Shown here in pieces: positions 27,100 to 34,416 of a stretch of 64,000 bases of DNA. The stretch's first letter is position 1; every line of letters begins with the position of its first letter. The stretch comes from VRUE01 sp036265675. Its GTDB lineage: Bacteria > Actinomycetota > Thermoleophilia > Solirubrobacterales > 70-9. The stretch covers positions 1-64,000 of the forward strand of contig DATAOP010000002.1 in the NCBI GenBank assembly GCA_036265675.1. Direction: 5' to 3'. The notes below the pieces were generated by a model. The model was not told where the DNA came from. It saw only the letters and a list, made by a program, of their open reading frames with translations, and did no database searches. The position numbers and the translations under genes were made by a program.

Positions 27100-27125
27100 G
27101 GTCTTGCTCCTCCCGAATCCCTCGC

Positions 27126-28523
27126 CTAGCGCCCGATGTGGAAGCCGATCAGGTCGGGGATCCTGGCCAGGGTGGCGGCGGCCGGGTGGGGGTCGTGACC
27201 ATTCGCCTCGGCGTTCTCCTTGCTCATGATCGCGGTGCGGATCAGGCTGCCGCCGATCCAGTGGAAGGGCTCGGGCGGGACGCGCTGCGGCGAGGGGTCG
27301 ACGAAGGCCAGCCGGGAGTGCTCGTCGCTGCGGTCGAGGGCGAGCGAGGCCATGGTCCGTCCGACCATGTTCGACGGCCCGACCCCGTTGCCGGTGTAGC
27401 CGGCGGCGACGAAGGCGCGGCCGCCGCGCAGCGGCATCACCAGCGGCAGGTGGGTCGGCGAGACGTCGATCGGGCCGCCCCAGGCGTGGGTGAGCTTGCG
27501 CCCCTCGAGGGCCGGGAAGTAGGCCCGCAGGCGCTCGGCCGCCAGCTGGGCCACCCCGGGGTCGACCTCGACCCGGCCGTGGAGCCCGGCGTTGAACGAG
27601 ATCTGGCCGCCGCCGAGGCCGAAGGCGATCCGGCCGTCCGGCGTGGTGCGGAAGTAGTGGAGCATCGTCCGGCTGTCGGTGATGCACTCGCCCCCGGTCC
27701 AGCCGACCTCCTCGAGCACGTCGGGAACCGGCTCGGTGAGGATGATGTGAGATGAGGTGACCGTGAGCCGGTTGCGCAGCGGTCCCCGCCTGCCCGCGGC
27801 CGCGCCTCCGATCGCGATCACCGCGGCGCCGGCACGGACCGTGCCGCCATCGGTCCGCGCCTCGACGCCGTCCGGGGCCGCCCGCAGCGCTCGCACCGCG
27901 GAGGCCTCGTGGACGTCGACGCCGACGGCGCGGAGGCGGTCGCGCAGCCCGAACGCGAGCCGCGCCGGCTGCACCGTCGCCGAGTCCTCGTAGAAGGCGC
28001 CGCCGCGGAAGGCGGGCGAGCGGCAGTGGGCGGCGACGCCATCTGCGTCGAGCGCCTCGACCACCCCCTCGATCCCGAGCTCGCGGCAGGCATCCACCGC
28101 CTCGGTCCAGATCCCGTCCTGGGCGGGCGCGGTCGAGACCTCGAGATAGCCGCCGTGGCGGTACCAGGCGTCGATCCCCTGGGCCTCGCAGAACTCGCCG
28201 ATCGCCGCCACCGCGTCACGCGAGGCCTCGGCGACCGCAACGGCGGCGGCATCGCCCCAGCGCTCGCGCATGTTCTGGAGCGAGAACCACATCACGTTGC
28301 AGAAGCCGCCGTTGCGCCCGCTCGGGCCGTGACCGCAGGTCGAGGCCTCGAGCAGGACGACGCGGGCGTCAGGCTCGAGCGCCTTCAGGTGCCAGGCGGT
28401 CCACATCCCCGTGTAGCCGCCGCCGACGACGACGACGTCGGCGGCGACGTCGGCTGCGAGCGGCGGCGCCGCGTCCGGCTCCCCGGCCTCCTCGAGCCAG
28501 TAGCCGTGTGGCGTGTGCTTCAT
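27126..28523 (-). CDS. FAD-dependent amine/amino-acid oxidase (DadA/PuuB-like)
   Basis: A 465-residue flavoprotein of the DAO family. The dinucleotide motif VVVVGGGYTGMWTAWHL lies near residue 30, followed by GHGPSGRNGGFCNVMWF, the pattern seen in gamma-glutamylputrescine oxidase and related amine oxidases. The C-terminal FAD-binding GYTGNGVGPSNMVGR is present. It would oxidise a secondary or primary amine with O2. The start codon is only 18 bases from the divergent decarboxylase ATG. GGAG lies 10 bases upstream. Confidence 0.83.
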   Translation of the reverse strand: MKHTPHGYWLEEAGEPDAAPPLAADVAADVVVVGGGYTGMWTAWHLKALEPDARVVLLEASTCGHGPSGRNGGFCNVMWFSLQNMRERWGDAAAVAVAEASRDAVAAIGEFCEAQGIDAWYRHGGYLEVSTAPAQDGIWTEAVDACRELGIEGVVEALDADGVAAHCRSPAFRGGAFYEDSATVQPARLAFGLRDRLRAVGVDVHEASAVRALRAAPDGVEARTDGGTVRAGAAVIAIGGAAAGRRGPLRNRLTVTSSHIILTEPVPDVLEEVGWTGGECITDSRTMLHYFRTTPDGRIAFGLGGGQISFNAGLHGRVEVDPGVAQLAAERLRAYFPALEGRKLTHAWGGPIDVSPTHLPLVMPLRGGRAFVAAGYTGNGVGPSNMVGRTMASLALDRSDEHSRLAFVDPSPQRVPPEPFHWIGGSLIRTAIMSKENAEANGHDPHPAAATLARIPDLIGFHIGR

Positions 28524-28529
28524 CGTCAC

Positions 28530-28535
28530 TAGTCT
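28530..28535 (+). promoter_or_regulatory. TAGTCT -10-like hexamer before the decarboxylase gene
   Basis: TAGTCT ends 6 bases before the ATG within an 18-base divergent gap. Any -35 must lie inside the oxidase coding sequence. Confidence 0.4.
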
Positions 28536-28541
28536 CCAACA

Positions 28542-30011
28542 ATGGCCGCTTCGGGTCAGGAATCGACACCGTACGTCGACGCTCTGCTCGGCTACGCGGA
28601 GCACGACCCCGGGCGCTTTCAGGTGCCGGGCCACAAGGGCGGTGCCGGCGCCGACCCGGCGATGCGCGAGCTCGTCGGCGACACGGGACTGCGCAACGAC
28701 GTCCCCTCGATCACCGAGGGGGTCGATATCGGCCCAGAACCGACGCCGTTCCAGCAGTCGCAGATACTCGCCGCCGAGGCCTGGGGCGCGCGTCGCACCT
28801 GGTTCCTCGTCAACGGCGCCTCGCAAGGCAACCATGCCGTCTGTCTCGCCCTCGCCCACATCGGCGACCGGGTCCTCGTCCAGCGCAACGTCCATTCCTC
28901 GGTCATCGATGGGATGGTCATGAGCGGCCTGCGCCCGGACTTCGTGGCGCCCGAACTCGACCCGGAGCTGGGAATCGCACACTGCCTGACTCCGGAATCA
29001 CTCGCCGCGTCGCTCGACGCGACCCCCGACGCGGTCGCCGCGATGGTCGTCTCGCCGACCTACTTCGGCGCCTGCGCCGATCTCGCCGGCCTCGCGACCG
29101 TGGCCCACGACCGGGGCCTGCCCCTGGTCGTCGACGAGGCCTGGGGCGCCCACCTCCACTTCCACCCCGACCTCCCTCCGGACGCGCTCAGCTGCGGCGC
29201 CGACCTCGTGATCTCCTCGACCCACAAGATCGTCGGCAGCCTCACCCAGTCGGCGATGCTCCATCTCGGCGGCGGCGATCGGCTCGACCCCGCCGTGGTC
29301 GACCGCTGTGTCAGCCTCGTCGAGTCGACCAGCCCGAGCGCGCTGCTCTCGGGCTCGCTCGATGCCGCCCGCCGCCTCGCCGCGGTCCACGGCGCCGAGC
29401 GCCTTGACGAAACCCTGGCAGAGATCGCCCGGGCGAGGGACGAACTCGAGCAGATCGGCGGGCTCGTCGTGCTCGGGCCGGAGCTGACCGGCCGCTCGAG
29501 CATCGCCGGTTGGGATCCCCTGCGCGTCGCGATCGACGTCCGCGGCACCGGCACCAGCGGCTACCGGCTGGCGAAAACCGCGTTCGACAGCGAGGGCATC
29601 GACCTCGAGCTTCACTCCGAGAACGTCGTCGTCGCGATCTTCGGCCTCGCCGAGCCGGCGACGACGGCGAGAGAGCGCCTCGTGGCCGCGATGCGCGGTG
29701 TCGTCGCACGGATCGCGACCGAAGCCGCCACGCCCCAGACCCCGCTGGCTCCGCCGCCGCCCTGGGGCGAGCCGGAGGTGACGCCGCGCGAGGCCTTTCT
29801 CGGCCCGCAGGAGGTGGTGCCGTTCGATGAGGCCGTCGGACGCATCGCCGCCGAGTCGCTCGCCGCCTACCCGCCCGGGATCCCCAACGTCCTGCCCGGC
29901 GAGCGGCTGACCCGCGAGACGCTCGACTACATCAGGGAGAGCGTCGCCCACGGCGGCCACGTGCGCGGCAGCAGCGACCGCGAGCTGAGGACGCTGCGCG
30001 TCGCCCGTTAG
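28542..30011 (+). CDS. Orn/Lys/Arg decarboxylase, short SpeA-like form
   Basis: A 489-residue PLP decarboxylase with the aspartate-aminotransferase fold. It begins RFQVPGHKGG, the family's HKGG motif, has LPLVVDEAWGAHLHFH and the PLP lysine in ISSTHKIVGSLTQSAML. It lacks the N-terminal wing domain of the large inducible E. coli enzymes and matches the ~490-residue Bacillus SpeA type. It would make agmatine, cadaverine or putrescine; which one is not readable. Its stop codon TAG forms part of a TAGGGT box before the next gene. Confidence 0.87.
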   Translation: MAASGQESTPYVDALLGYAEHDPGRFQVPGHKGGAGADPAMRELVGDTGLRNDVPSITEGVDIGPEPTPFQQSQILAAEAWGARRTWFLVNGASQGNHAVCLALAHIGDRVLVQRNVHSSVIDGMVMSGLRPDFVAPELDPELGIAHCLTPESLAASLDATPDAVAAMVVSPTYFGACADLAGLATVAHDRGLPLVVDEAWGAHLHFHPDLPPDALSCGADLVISSTHKIVGSLTQSAMLHLGGGDRLDPAVVDRCVSLVESTSPSALLSGSLDAARRLAAVHGAERLDETLAEIARARDELEQIGGLVVLGPELTGRSSIAGWDPLRVAIDVRGTGTSGYRLAKTAFDSEGIDLELHSENVVVAIFGLAEPATTARERLVAAMRGVVARIATEAATPQTPLAPPPPWGEPEVTPREAFLGPQEVVPFDEAVGRIAAESLAAYPPGIPNVLPGERLTRETLDYIRESVAHGGHVRGSSDRELRTLRVAR

Positions 30012-30014
30012 GGT
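30009..30014 (+). promoter_or_regulatory. TAGGGT -10-like hexamer before the enolase-superfamily gene
   Basis: TAGGGT lies 7 bases before the ATG and its first three bases are the stop codon of the decarboxylase gene, so promoter and stop share bases. Confidence 0.4.
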
Positions 30015-30021
30015 TCCCGCG

Positions 30022-31083
30022 ATGGCCACCTTCGACGCCCTCGCCGATCTGCCGCTGGAGGTCGAGGGCTACGAGCTCGAGGGGCTCGAATTCAAGACCG
30101 GGGAATTCGAACGCCTGACGACCGTGATCCACCTCAAGGGCGCGGGCGAGGAGGGGCTGGGCGAGGACGTCATCTACGAACCGCTCGAACACATCGCCCT
30201 CCGCGACGCCGGCACCTACCTCGACCTCACCGGGCACGCGAGCCTCGGCGAGTTCTGCGACTTCATGGGCGGCGTCGACGCCTTCCCGCAGGAGCCCGAA
30301 CGCGAGGTCTCGCGCCGCTACCGCCGCTACGCGTTCGAGGCGGCGGCCCTCGACCTCGCTCTGAGGCAGGGCGGCATCAACATCGCCGAGGCGCTCCGCC
30401 GCGACCCGCAGCCGGTTCAGTTCGTCTGCTCGATGCGGCTCTCGCCGGGCGAAGGGCAGCCGTCGACGATCGAGACCCTGCGCCGCAAGCTCGAGCCCTA
30501 CCCGACCCTACGCTTCAAGCTCGACCCGACCAACGACTGGGACGACGCCTTGATCGCCGAGCTGGTCGCGACCGGCGCCGTCGACTCGCTCGACCTCAAG
30601 GGCTTCTACAAAGGGACGCCGGTCGACGTCGAGACCGATCCCGAGCTCTACGCGAAGCTGATCGAGGCCTTTCCCGAGGCTTGGCTCGAGGACCCCGACG
30701 TCACCGACGAGACCCGGCCGATCCTCGAGCCCGTCCGCGACCGGCTCACCTGGGACGCGCCGATCCACTCGATCGCCGACATCGAGTCGCGGCCCTGGCC
30801 GCCGCGGATGGTGAACATCAAGCCCTCGCGGATCGGCGGCCTGCGCGACCTCTGCGACACCTATGACTACTGCGCCGAGAACGGCATCGGGGCCTACGGC
30901 GGCGGCCAGTGGGAGCTCGGCGTCGGCCGCGGCCAGATCCAGGTCCTCGCCTCGCTCTTCCACCCCGACACCCCGAACGACACCGCGCCCCGCCCCTACA
31001 ACGAAGCCGAGCCGCCGCCCGGCCTGCCGACCAGCCCGCTGGAGCCGAAGCTGGCGGCGACCGGGTTCCGCTGGGACGGCTGA
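30022..31083 (+). CDS. Enolase-superfamily protein
   Basis: A 353-residue protein with the layout of muconate-lactonizing/mandelate-racemase relatives: an N-terminal capping region, then a TIM barrel with LRFKLDPTNDW (barrel lysine strand), AWLEDPDVTDE (metal acid), and MVNIKPSRIGGLRDL. The canonical KxK motif is reduced to a single Lys, so the reaction may be altered. It begins 10 bases after the decarboxylase, and ferritin follows 16 bases later. Substrate unknown. Confidence 0.65.
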   Translation: MATFDALADLPLEVEGYELEGLEFKTGEFERLTTVIHLKGAGEEGLGEDVIYEPLEHIALRDAGTYLDLTGHASLGEFCDFMGGVDAFPQEPEREVSRRYRRYAFEAAALDLALRQGGINIAEALRRDPQPVQFVCSMRLSPGEGQPSTIETLRRKLEPYPTLRFKLDPTNDWDDALIAELVATGAVDSLDLKGFYKGTPVDVETDPELYAKLIEAFPEAWLEDPDVTDETRPILEPVRDRLTWDAPIHSIADIESRPWPPRMVNIKPSRIGGLRDLCDTYDYCAENGIGAYGGGQWELGVGRGQIQVLASLFHPDTPNDTAPRPYNEAEPPPGLPTSPLEPKLAATGFRWDG

Positions 31084-31099
31084 AAGGAAGGAGCCCCCG

Positions 31100-31630
31100 A
31101 TGGCCAAGAAAAAAGGCTTCGCCCCCGCCCTCAACGAGCAGATCGCGAATGAGTTCGCGGCCTCCCAGCAGTACGTCGGAGCCGCCGTCTACTACGACGC
31201 CGAAACGCTCCCGCGGCTCGCCCAGTTCTTCTACCGGCAGGCGCTCGAGGAGCGCGAGCACGCGATGATGATGGTCCAGTACCTGCTCGACGTCGACGAG
31301 GAGGTGCGCATCCCCGACATCAAGTCGCAGGAGACCAAATACAAAGACGGGGTGGCGCCGGTGAAGATGGCGCTCGAGCAGGAGCGGCGGGTCGGCGCGG
31401 AGATCTACGCGCTGTTCGAGCTCGCGCGCGAGCTCAAGGACTACCGGGCGGAGCAGTTCATGCAGTGGTTCGTCAAGGAGCAGGTCGAGGAGGTCGCCCT
31501 GATGCAGGACCTGCTCAACGTCGTCGAGCGCTCGAAGGAGAACCTGCTGCTCGCCGAGGACTACATCGCGCGCGAGGCGCCCGGCGAAGGCGGGGGCGAC
31601 GCGACCGCACCGCCCGCCGCCGGGGGCTAG
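31100..31630 (+). CDS. Ferritin
   Basis: A 176-residue four-helix ferritin. The ferroxidase residues are visible as Glu18 in NEFAASQQY, the ExxH in EEREHAMMM, and later glutamates in WFVKEQVEEVALMQDLL. It stores iron as ferric mineral. The ribosome binding site AAGGAAGGAG precedes the ATG. The C-terminus after the last helix is Gly/Ala/Pro-rich and likely disordered. Confidence 0.9.
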   Translation: MAKKKGFAPALNEQIANEFAASQQYVGAAVYYDAETLPRLAQFFYRQALEEREHAMMMVQYLLDVDEEVRIPDIKSQETKYKDGVAPVKMALEQERRVGAEIYALFELARELKDYRAEQFMQWFVKEQVEEVALMQDLLNVVERSKENLLLAEDYIAREAPGEGGGDATAPPAAGG

Positions 31631-31631
31631 A

Positions 31632-31654
31632 ACGCCCTAGGGGCAGTAGGGCGT
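31632..31654. terminator. Bidirectional hairpin between ferritin and a COG4315 gene
   Basis: ACGCCCTA and TAGGGCGT form an 8-bp perfect stem with a 7-base loop exactly between two convergent genes. No T-run follows. Confidence 0.55.
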
Positions 31655-32232
31655 CAGTGTGTGCCCCCGGCGGCGTGCCACACGCCGACGTCCCGGAATC
31701 CCTCTCCGGAGACGTCGCCGGGCTTGGTGTCTCCTGTGAAGCGGTAGAGCGGCAGGCCGCGGAAGGTGACCTGGGTGCGGCCGTCGGGGCGGACGATCGT
31801 CCCCAGGTGGACCGGGCCGACCGGCTTCACGCCCGCCGGCACCGTCAGCGGCTTCCAGAGGGTCAGGCAGGCGCTGACGTCACAGATGAACCTGCCCTTC
31901 TTCTCGACGCTGAGGCTGTAGAGGGTGTGGCCCTTCCGGTTGGTCAGGATCATGTGGCCGAGCTTCTTGCTCCGGGCCTCCTTGACGACCCGCATCGTGC
32001 TGCCGGTTTCGGTCGCGGGCGGCTGCGGGGTCGGGCTCGGGCTCGGGGTCGGATAGGGGTTCGGGCTCGGGCTCGGAGAGGGGCTCGGGGCCGGTTCTTC
32101 CGGATACGGATAGGGGTATTCGATCGCCTGCCCGGCCGGCGCATGGATCAGCGCGAGGGCGCCGAGCACGGTCAGCACGGCGAGGGAGAGGAGGATCGGG
32201 TTGCGCGGGCGGTGTGTGGAGTGGGGGAGCAT
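31654..32232 (-). CDS. Exported COG4315-type protein with Pro-rich linker
   Basis: A 192-residue exported protein. A signal segment (LLSLAVLTVLGALALIHAPAGQA) is followed by a Pro/Ser/Tyr linker and then two copies of the 'secreted repeat' domain (COG4315, Lipoprotein_15): GHTLYSL...CDVSACLTLWKPL and GLPLYRFTGDTKPGD. Members are small exported proteins of unknown function often found with ECF sigma factors. A second member is encoded near 39.6 kb. Confidence 0.82.
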   Translation of the reverse strand: MLPHSTHRPRNPILLSLAVLTVLGALALIHAPAGQAIEYPYPYPEEPAPSPSPSPSPNPYPTPSPSPTPQPPATETGSTMRVVKEARSKKLGHMILTNRKGHTLYSLSVEKKGRFICDVSACLTLWKPLTVPAGVKPVGPVHLGTIVRPDGRTQVTFRGLPLYRFTGDTKPGDVSGEGFRDVGVWHAAGGTH

Positions 32233-32328
32233 GCCTTCCTCGGGTAGAACGTCGGCTCTCCCCTGTCTACGGACGAGCGCCCCGTCGGGTTCGGTCGAGG
32301 CGCGGATCCGAGCCGGCCCCTTCCGTGC

Positions 32329-32754
32329 TCAGAAGATCTGGCCGTCGAGGAATCCGGCGACCAGCGCCAGCCAGCCGCCGATCTCGGCCACGATCAGCGC
32401 GACCATGAAGCCGCGCAGGGACCCGTCCGGCTCGCGGAACTGGTTTTCGGTGTCGCGTCTCCAGCCGTGGTACGTGTAGCCGGCGACTGCGGCGAAGAAG
32501 AACACCGACATCGCGCTGGCGGCGAGCAGGTTGATGACCGTCCCCCAGCCGCTCAGCTCGACGAAGGTGGCGACCAGCAGGAGGGCGAAGCTGTAGAGAA
32601 GGGCGGCCCGGTGGGCGATGTCCGTGTAGGGGTGGGCCTGTCCCTCCTCGGAGGCGAGGATCTGTCGGTACTTCATGACGCCGAGCAGCAGCGCCCAGAG
32701 GAACATCGCCGCGGCGGCGAGGAGGACCGCCTTGGTGTCGCCGCCGAGCTCCAC
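32329..32754 (-). CDS. Four-helix membrane protein of unknown function
   Basis: A 141-residue protein with four hydrophobic helices (AVLLAAAAMFLWALLLGV, YSFALLLVATFVELSG, AMSVFFFAAVAGYTY, FMVALIVAEIGGWLALVAGFL). I prefer the internal GTG start because the longer ORF would run into the divergent VOC gene. No family recognised. Confidence 0.62.
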   Translation of the reverse strand: MELGGDTKAVLLAAAAMFLWALLLGVMKYRQILASEEGQAHPYTDIAHRAALLYSFALLLVATFVELSGWGTVINLLAASAMSVFFFAAVAGYTYHGWRRDTENQFREPDGSLRGFMVALIVAEIGGWLALVAGFLDGQIF

Positions 32755-32765
32755 GGAAGCGATGC

Positions 32766-32771
32766 TACATT
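32766..32771 (+). promoter_or_regulatory. TACATT -10-like hexamer before the VOC gene
   Basis: TACATT lies exactly 6 bases before the GTG start in a 23-base divergent gap. Confidence 0.4.
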
Positions 32772-32777
32772 CGCGCG

Positions 32778-33176
32778 GTGAGCACGACCACATCGCTCGT
32801 CACCGGGGTCGATTTCGTCACCCTCCCGAGCCAGGACCTCGGCAGGGCGATCGAGTTCTACGCTGACGTTCTCGGCCTCGAGCGCTCGAAGGTCTGGGGC
32901 AAGAATGACGCCGAGGCGATGGGGGCGGAGTTCGAGACCGGCACGGTCACGATCGCGCTCGCGCTCGGCGAGCGGATCGGGATCCCGTTCCAGCCGAACA
33001 CCGTGCCGGTCGCCCTCCACGTCGAGGACGTCGATGCGGCGCGCGCGGAGCTCGAGTCGAAGGGCGTCGAGTTCGACGGCGACATCATCGACAGCGGCGT
33101 CTGCTTCATGGCGATGTTCCGCGACCCCGACGGCAACGCGCTGATGCTCCACCACCGCTACGCGCCGAAGGGCTAG
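32778..33176 (+). CDS. VOC/glyoxalase-family protein
   Basis: A 132-residue vicinal-oxygen-chelate protein. It opens VTGVDFVTLPSQDLGRAIEFYADVLG and closes MFRDPDGNALMLHHRYAP, with His near the start of module two (VALHVEDVDAAR). Substrate unknown. GTG start, no ribosome binding site, TACATT box 6 bases upstream. Its stop overlaps the stop of the convergent lipoprotein gene. Confidence 0.82.
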   Translation: MSTTTSLVTGVDFVTLPSQDLGRAIEFYADVLGLERSKVWGKNDAEAMGAEFETGTVTIALALGERIGIPFQPNTVPVALHVEDVDAARAELESKGVEFDGDIIDSGVCFMAMFRDPDGNALMLHHRYAPKG

Positions 33177-33664
33177 CGCGCGCGGCCTTCCTGAGCGTCG
33201 GTGATCAGGACCGAGGCCCGCGCCCACCTCCGCTTGATCTCCGGTTCGACCGAGGACAGCTCGCACGATTCGGCGAGGCAGTCGCCCCAGGCGTTCGCCG
33301 CCTCGATGTGCTGGTTCAGCGCCCGCTCGGCCGGGACTCCGGCGCCGACCACGCACCGCACCGGTTCGACTTCGACCGGGATCGCACGGTAGGCGCGCTG
33401 CAGCTGCCTGACGTTCTCGAGGTACTGGTCGTAGGTGAGGCCGACTGCGAGCTGGTCGCGGAGGGCGTCGAGCGAGCGGATCAGCCGCGTCAGATCGCGT
33501 CCGCACCCCTTCGCGGTGACCACCCGGGTCTCGGCGGGCCCGCGGGGGGCGGCGCGCACGGTCGCGTCGCGCGCGCCGGAGGCGCCGCCGCCGCCGCACC
33601 CGAAGAGCGTCAATCCCACACCCAGAGCCATGCACGCGACCACCCCTGCCCGGCTTGCGTGCAT
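33173..33664 (-). CDS. Putative lipoprotein, unknown function
   Basis: A 163-residue protein with a lipobox (GVGLTLFGC) and a Gly-rich linker. The mature region is mostly helical, with four cysteines (KGCGRDL, VRCVV, WGDCLAESCEL) that could pair. The ATG was chosen because it starts a clean signal peptide and has TACACT 6 bases upstream; the ORF can be extended by 18 codons. Not recognised. Confidence 0.65.
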   Translation of the reverse strand: MHASRAGVVACMALGVGLTLFGCGGGGASGARDATVRAAPRGPAETRVVTAKGCGRDLTRLIRSLDALRDQLAVGLTYDQYLENVRQLQRAYRAIPVEVEPVRCVVGAGVPAERALNQHIEAANAWGDCLAESCELSSVEPEIKRRWARASVLITDAQEGRAR

Positions 33665-33670
33665 GTTCCT

Positions 33671-33676
33671 AGTGTA
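33671..33676 (-). promoter_or_regulatory. TACACT -10-like hexamer before the lipoprotein gene
   Basis: TACACT lies exactly 6 bases before the ATG on the minus strand, in a 23-base divergent gap. Confidence 0.4.
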
Positions 33677-33687
33677 AAAGTCATTCG

Positions 33688-34407
33688 ATGCGCAGGACCG
33701 TGTTGCTCGCGGTGGCATCGGCGATGCTCGCGGTCGCCGGCTGCGCTCCGCCCGCGAGCGCGAGCGGCGGCGGCGGCGTCCTCGTCGTCGGCGACAGCCT
33801 CGAGGAACTGACCTCTCCCTATCTCGGGCGCTACCTCCCCAGCGTCCCGCTCACGGTCGACGCGGTCGGCGGCTCCAACAGCTACCAGATCTACGAACTG
33901 TTCGAACAGAGCTACGACCCGTCGCAATCGGTGATCGTCTTCGACGGCGGCACCAACGACAACCCGGCCTATCCGCAGATACTGGCCGAAAACCTGAACA
34001 AGGTCAGCGACGTGATCGGCGACCGCTGCATGGTGGTGCCGACGGTCCACGGATACACCGTCAACGGGATCGACAACAGCGGCAAGAACAGGGTCGTCCA
34101 AGAATTCGCCGCCTCGAGGCCCGGCACCCAGACGCCGGACTGGGCCGGCGCGGTCGCCGCCCATCCCGAGCTGATGCAGGCGGACGGGCTGCACCCGACC
34201 CCGGCCGGGGGCGAACTGCGCGCGCAGCTGATCGCGCAGGGGATTCTCGGCTGCCTCGCGGGTGAATCGACGCCGAGCGCCGCCCCTCAAAGGCAGGAAA
34301 CGCGGCCGCGCCCCGAACTGGAGATGGTGTCGCGGTTCCAGCAACGCCAGGCGGAACTGGTCGAGGTCGGGCTGCTCGGGCGGCTGGCGGCGGAAATGCT
34401 CGGGTGA
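33688..34407 (+). CDS. SGNH-hydrolase-fold lipoprotein
   Basis: A 239-residue lipoprotein (lipobox AVAGC at Cys19). Block I is VVGDSLEEL with the nucleophile Ser, block III FDGGTNDNP, and block V ADGLHPTPAG with the Asp and His. All three triad positions are thus present, so it is probably an active esterase or deacetylase outside the membrane. It lies 9 bases before an acyltransferase-3 gene that itself ends in an SGNH domain, suggesting joint work on acylated wall polymers. Confidence 0.8.
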   Translation: MRRTVLLAVASAMLAVAGCAPPASASGGGGVLVVGDSLEELTSPYLGRYLPSVPLTVDAVGGSNSYQIYELFEQSYDPSQSVIVFDGGTNDNPAYPQILAENLNKVSDVIGDRCMVVPTVHGYTVNGIDNSGKNRVVQEFAASRPGTQTPDWAGAVAAHPELMQADGLHPTPAGGELRAQLIAQGILGCLAGESTPSAAPQRQETRPRPELEMVSRFQQRQAELVEVGLLGRLAAEMLG

Positions 34408-34416
34408 GGGGGACCG

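Noticed and set aside
27100..27687. N-terminal extension of the VOC frame into the oxidase gene
   Set aside because: Residues before LEPRVNV are the shadow of the oxidase C-terminus and carry no VOC features.
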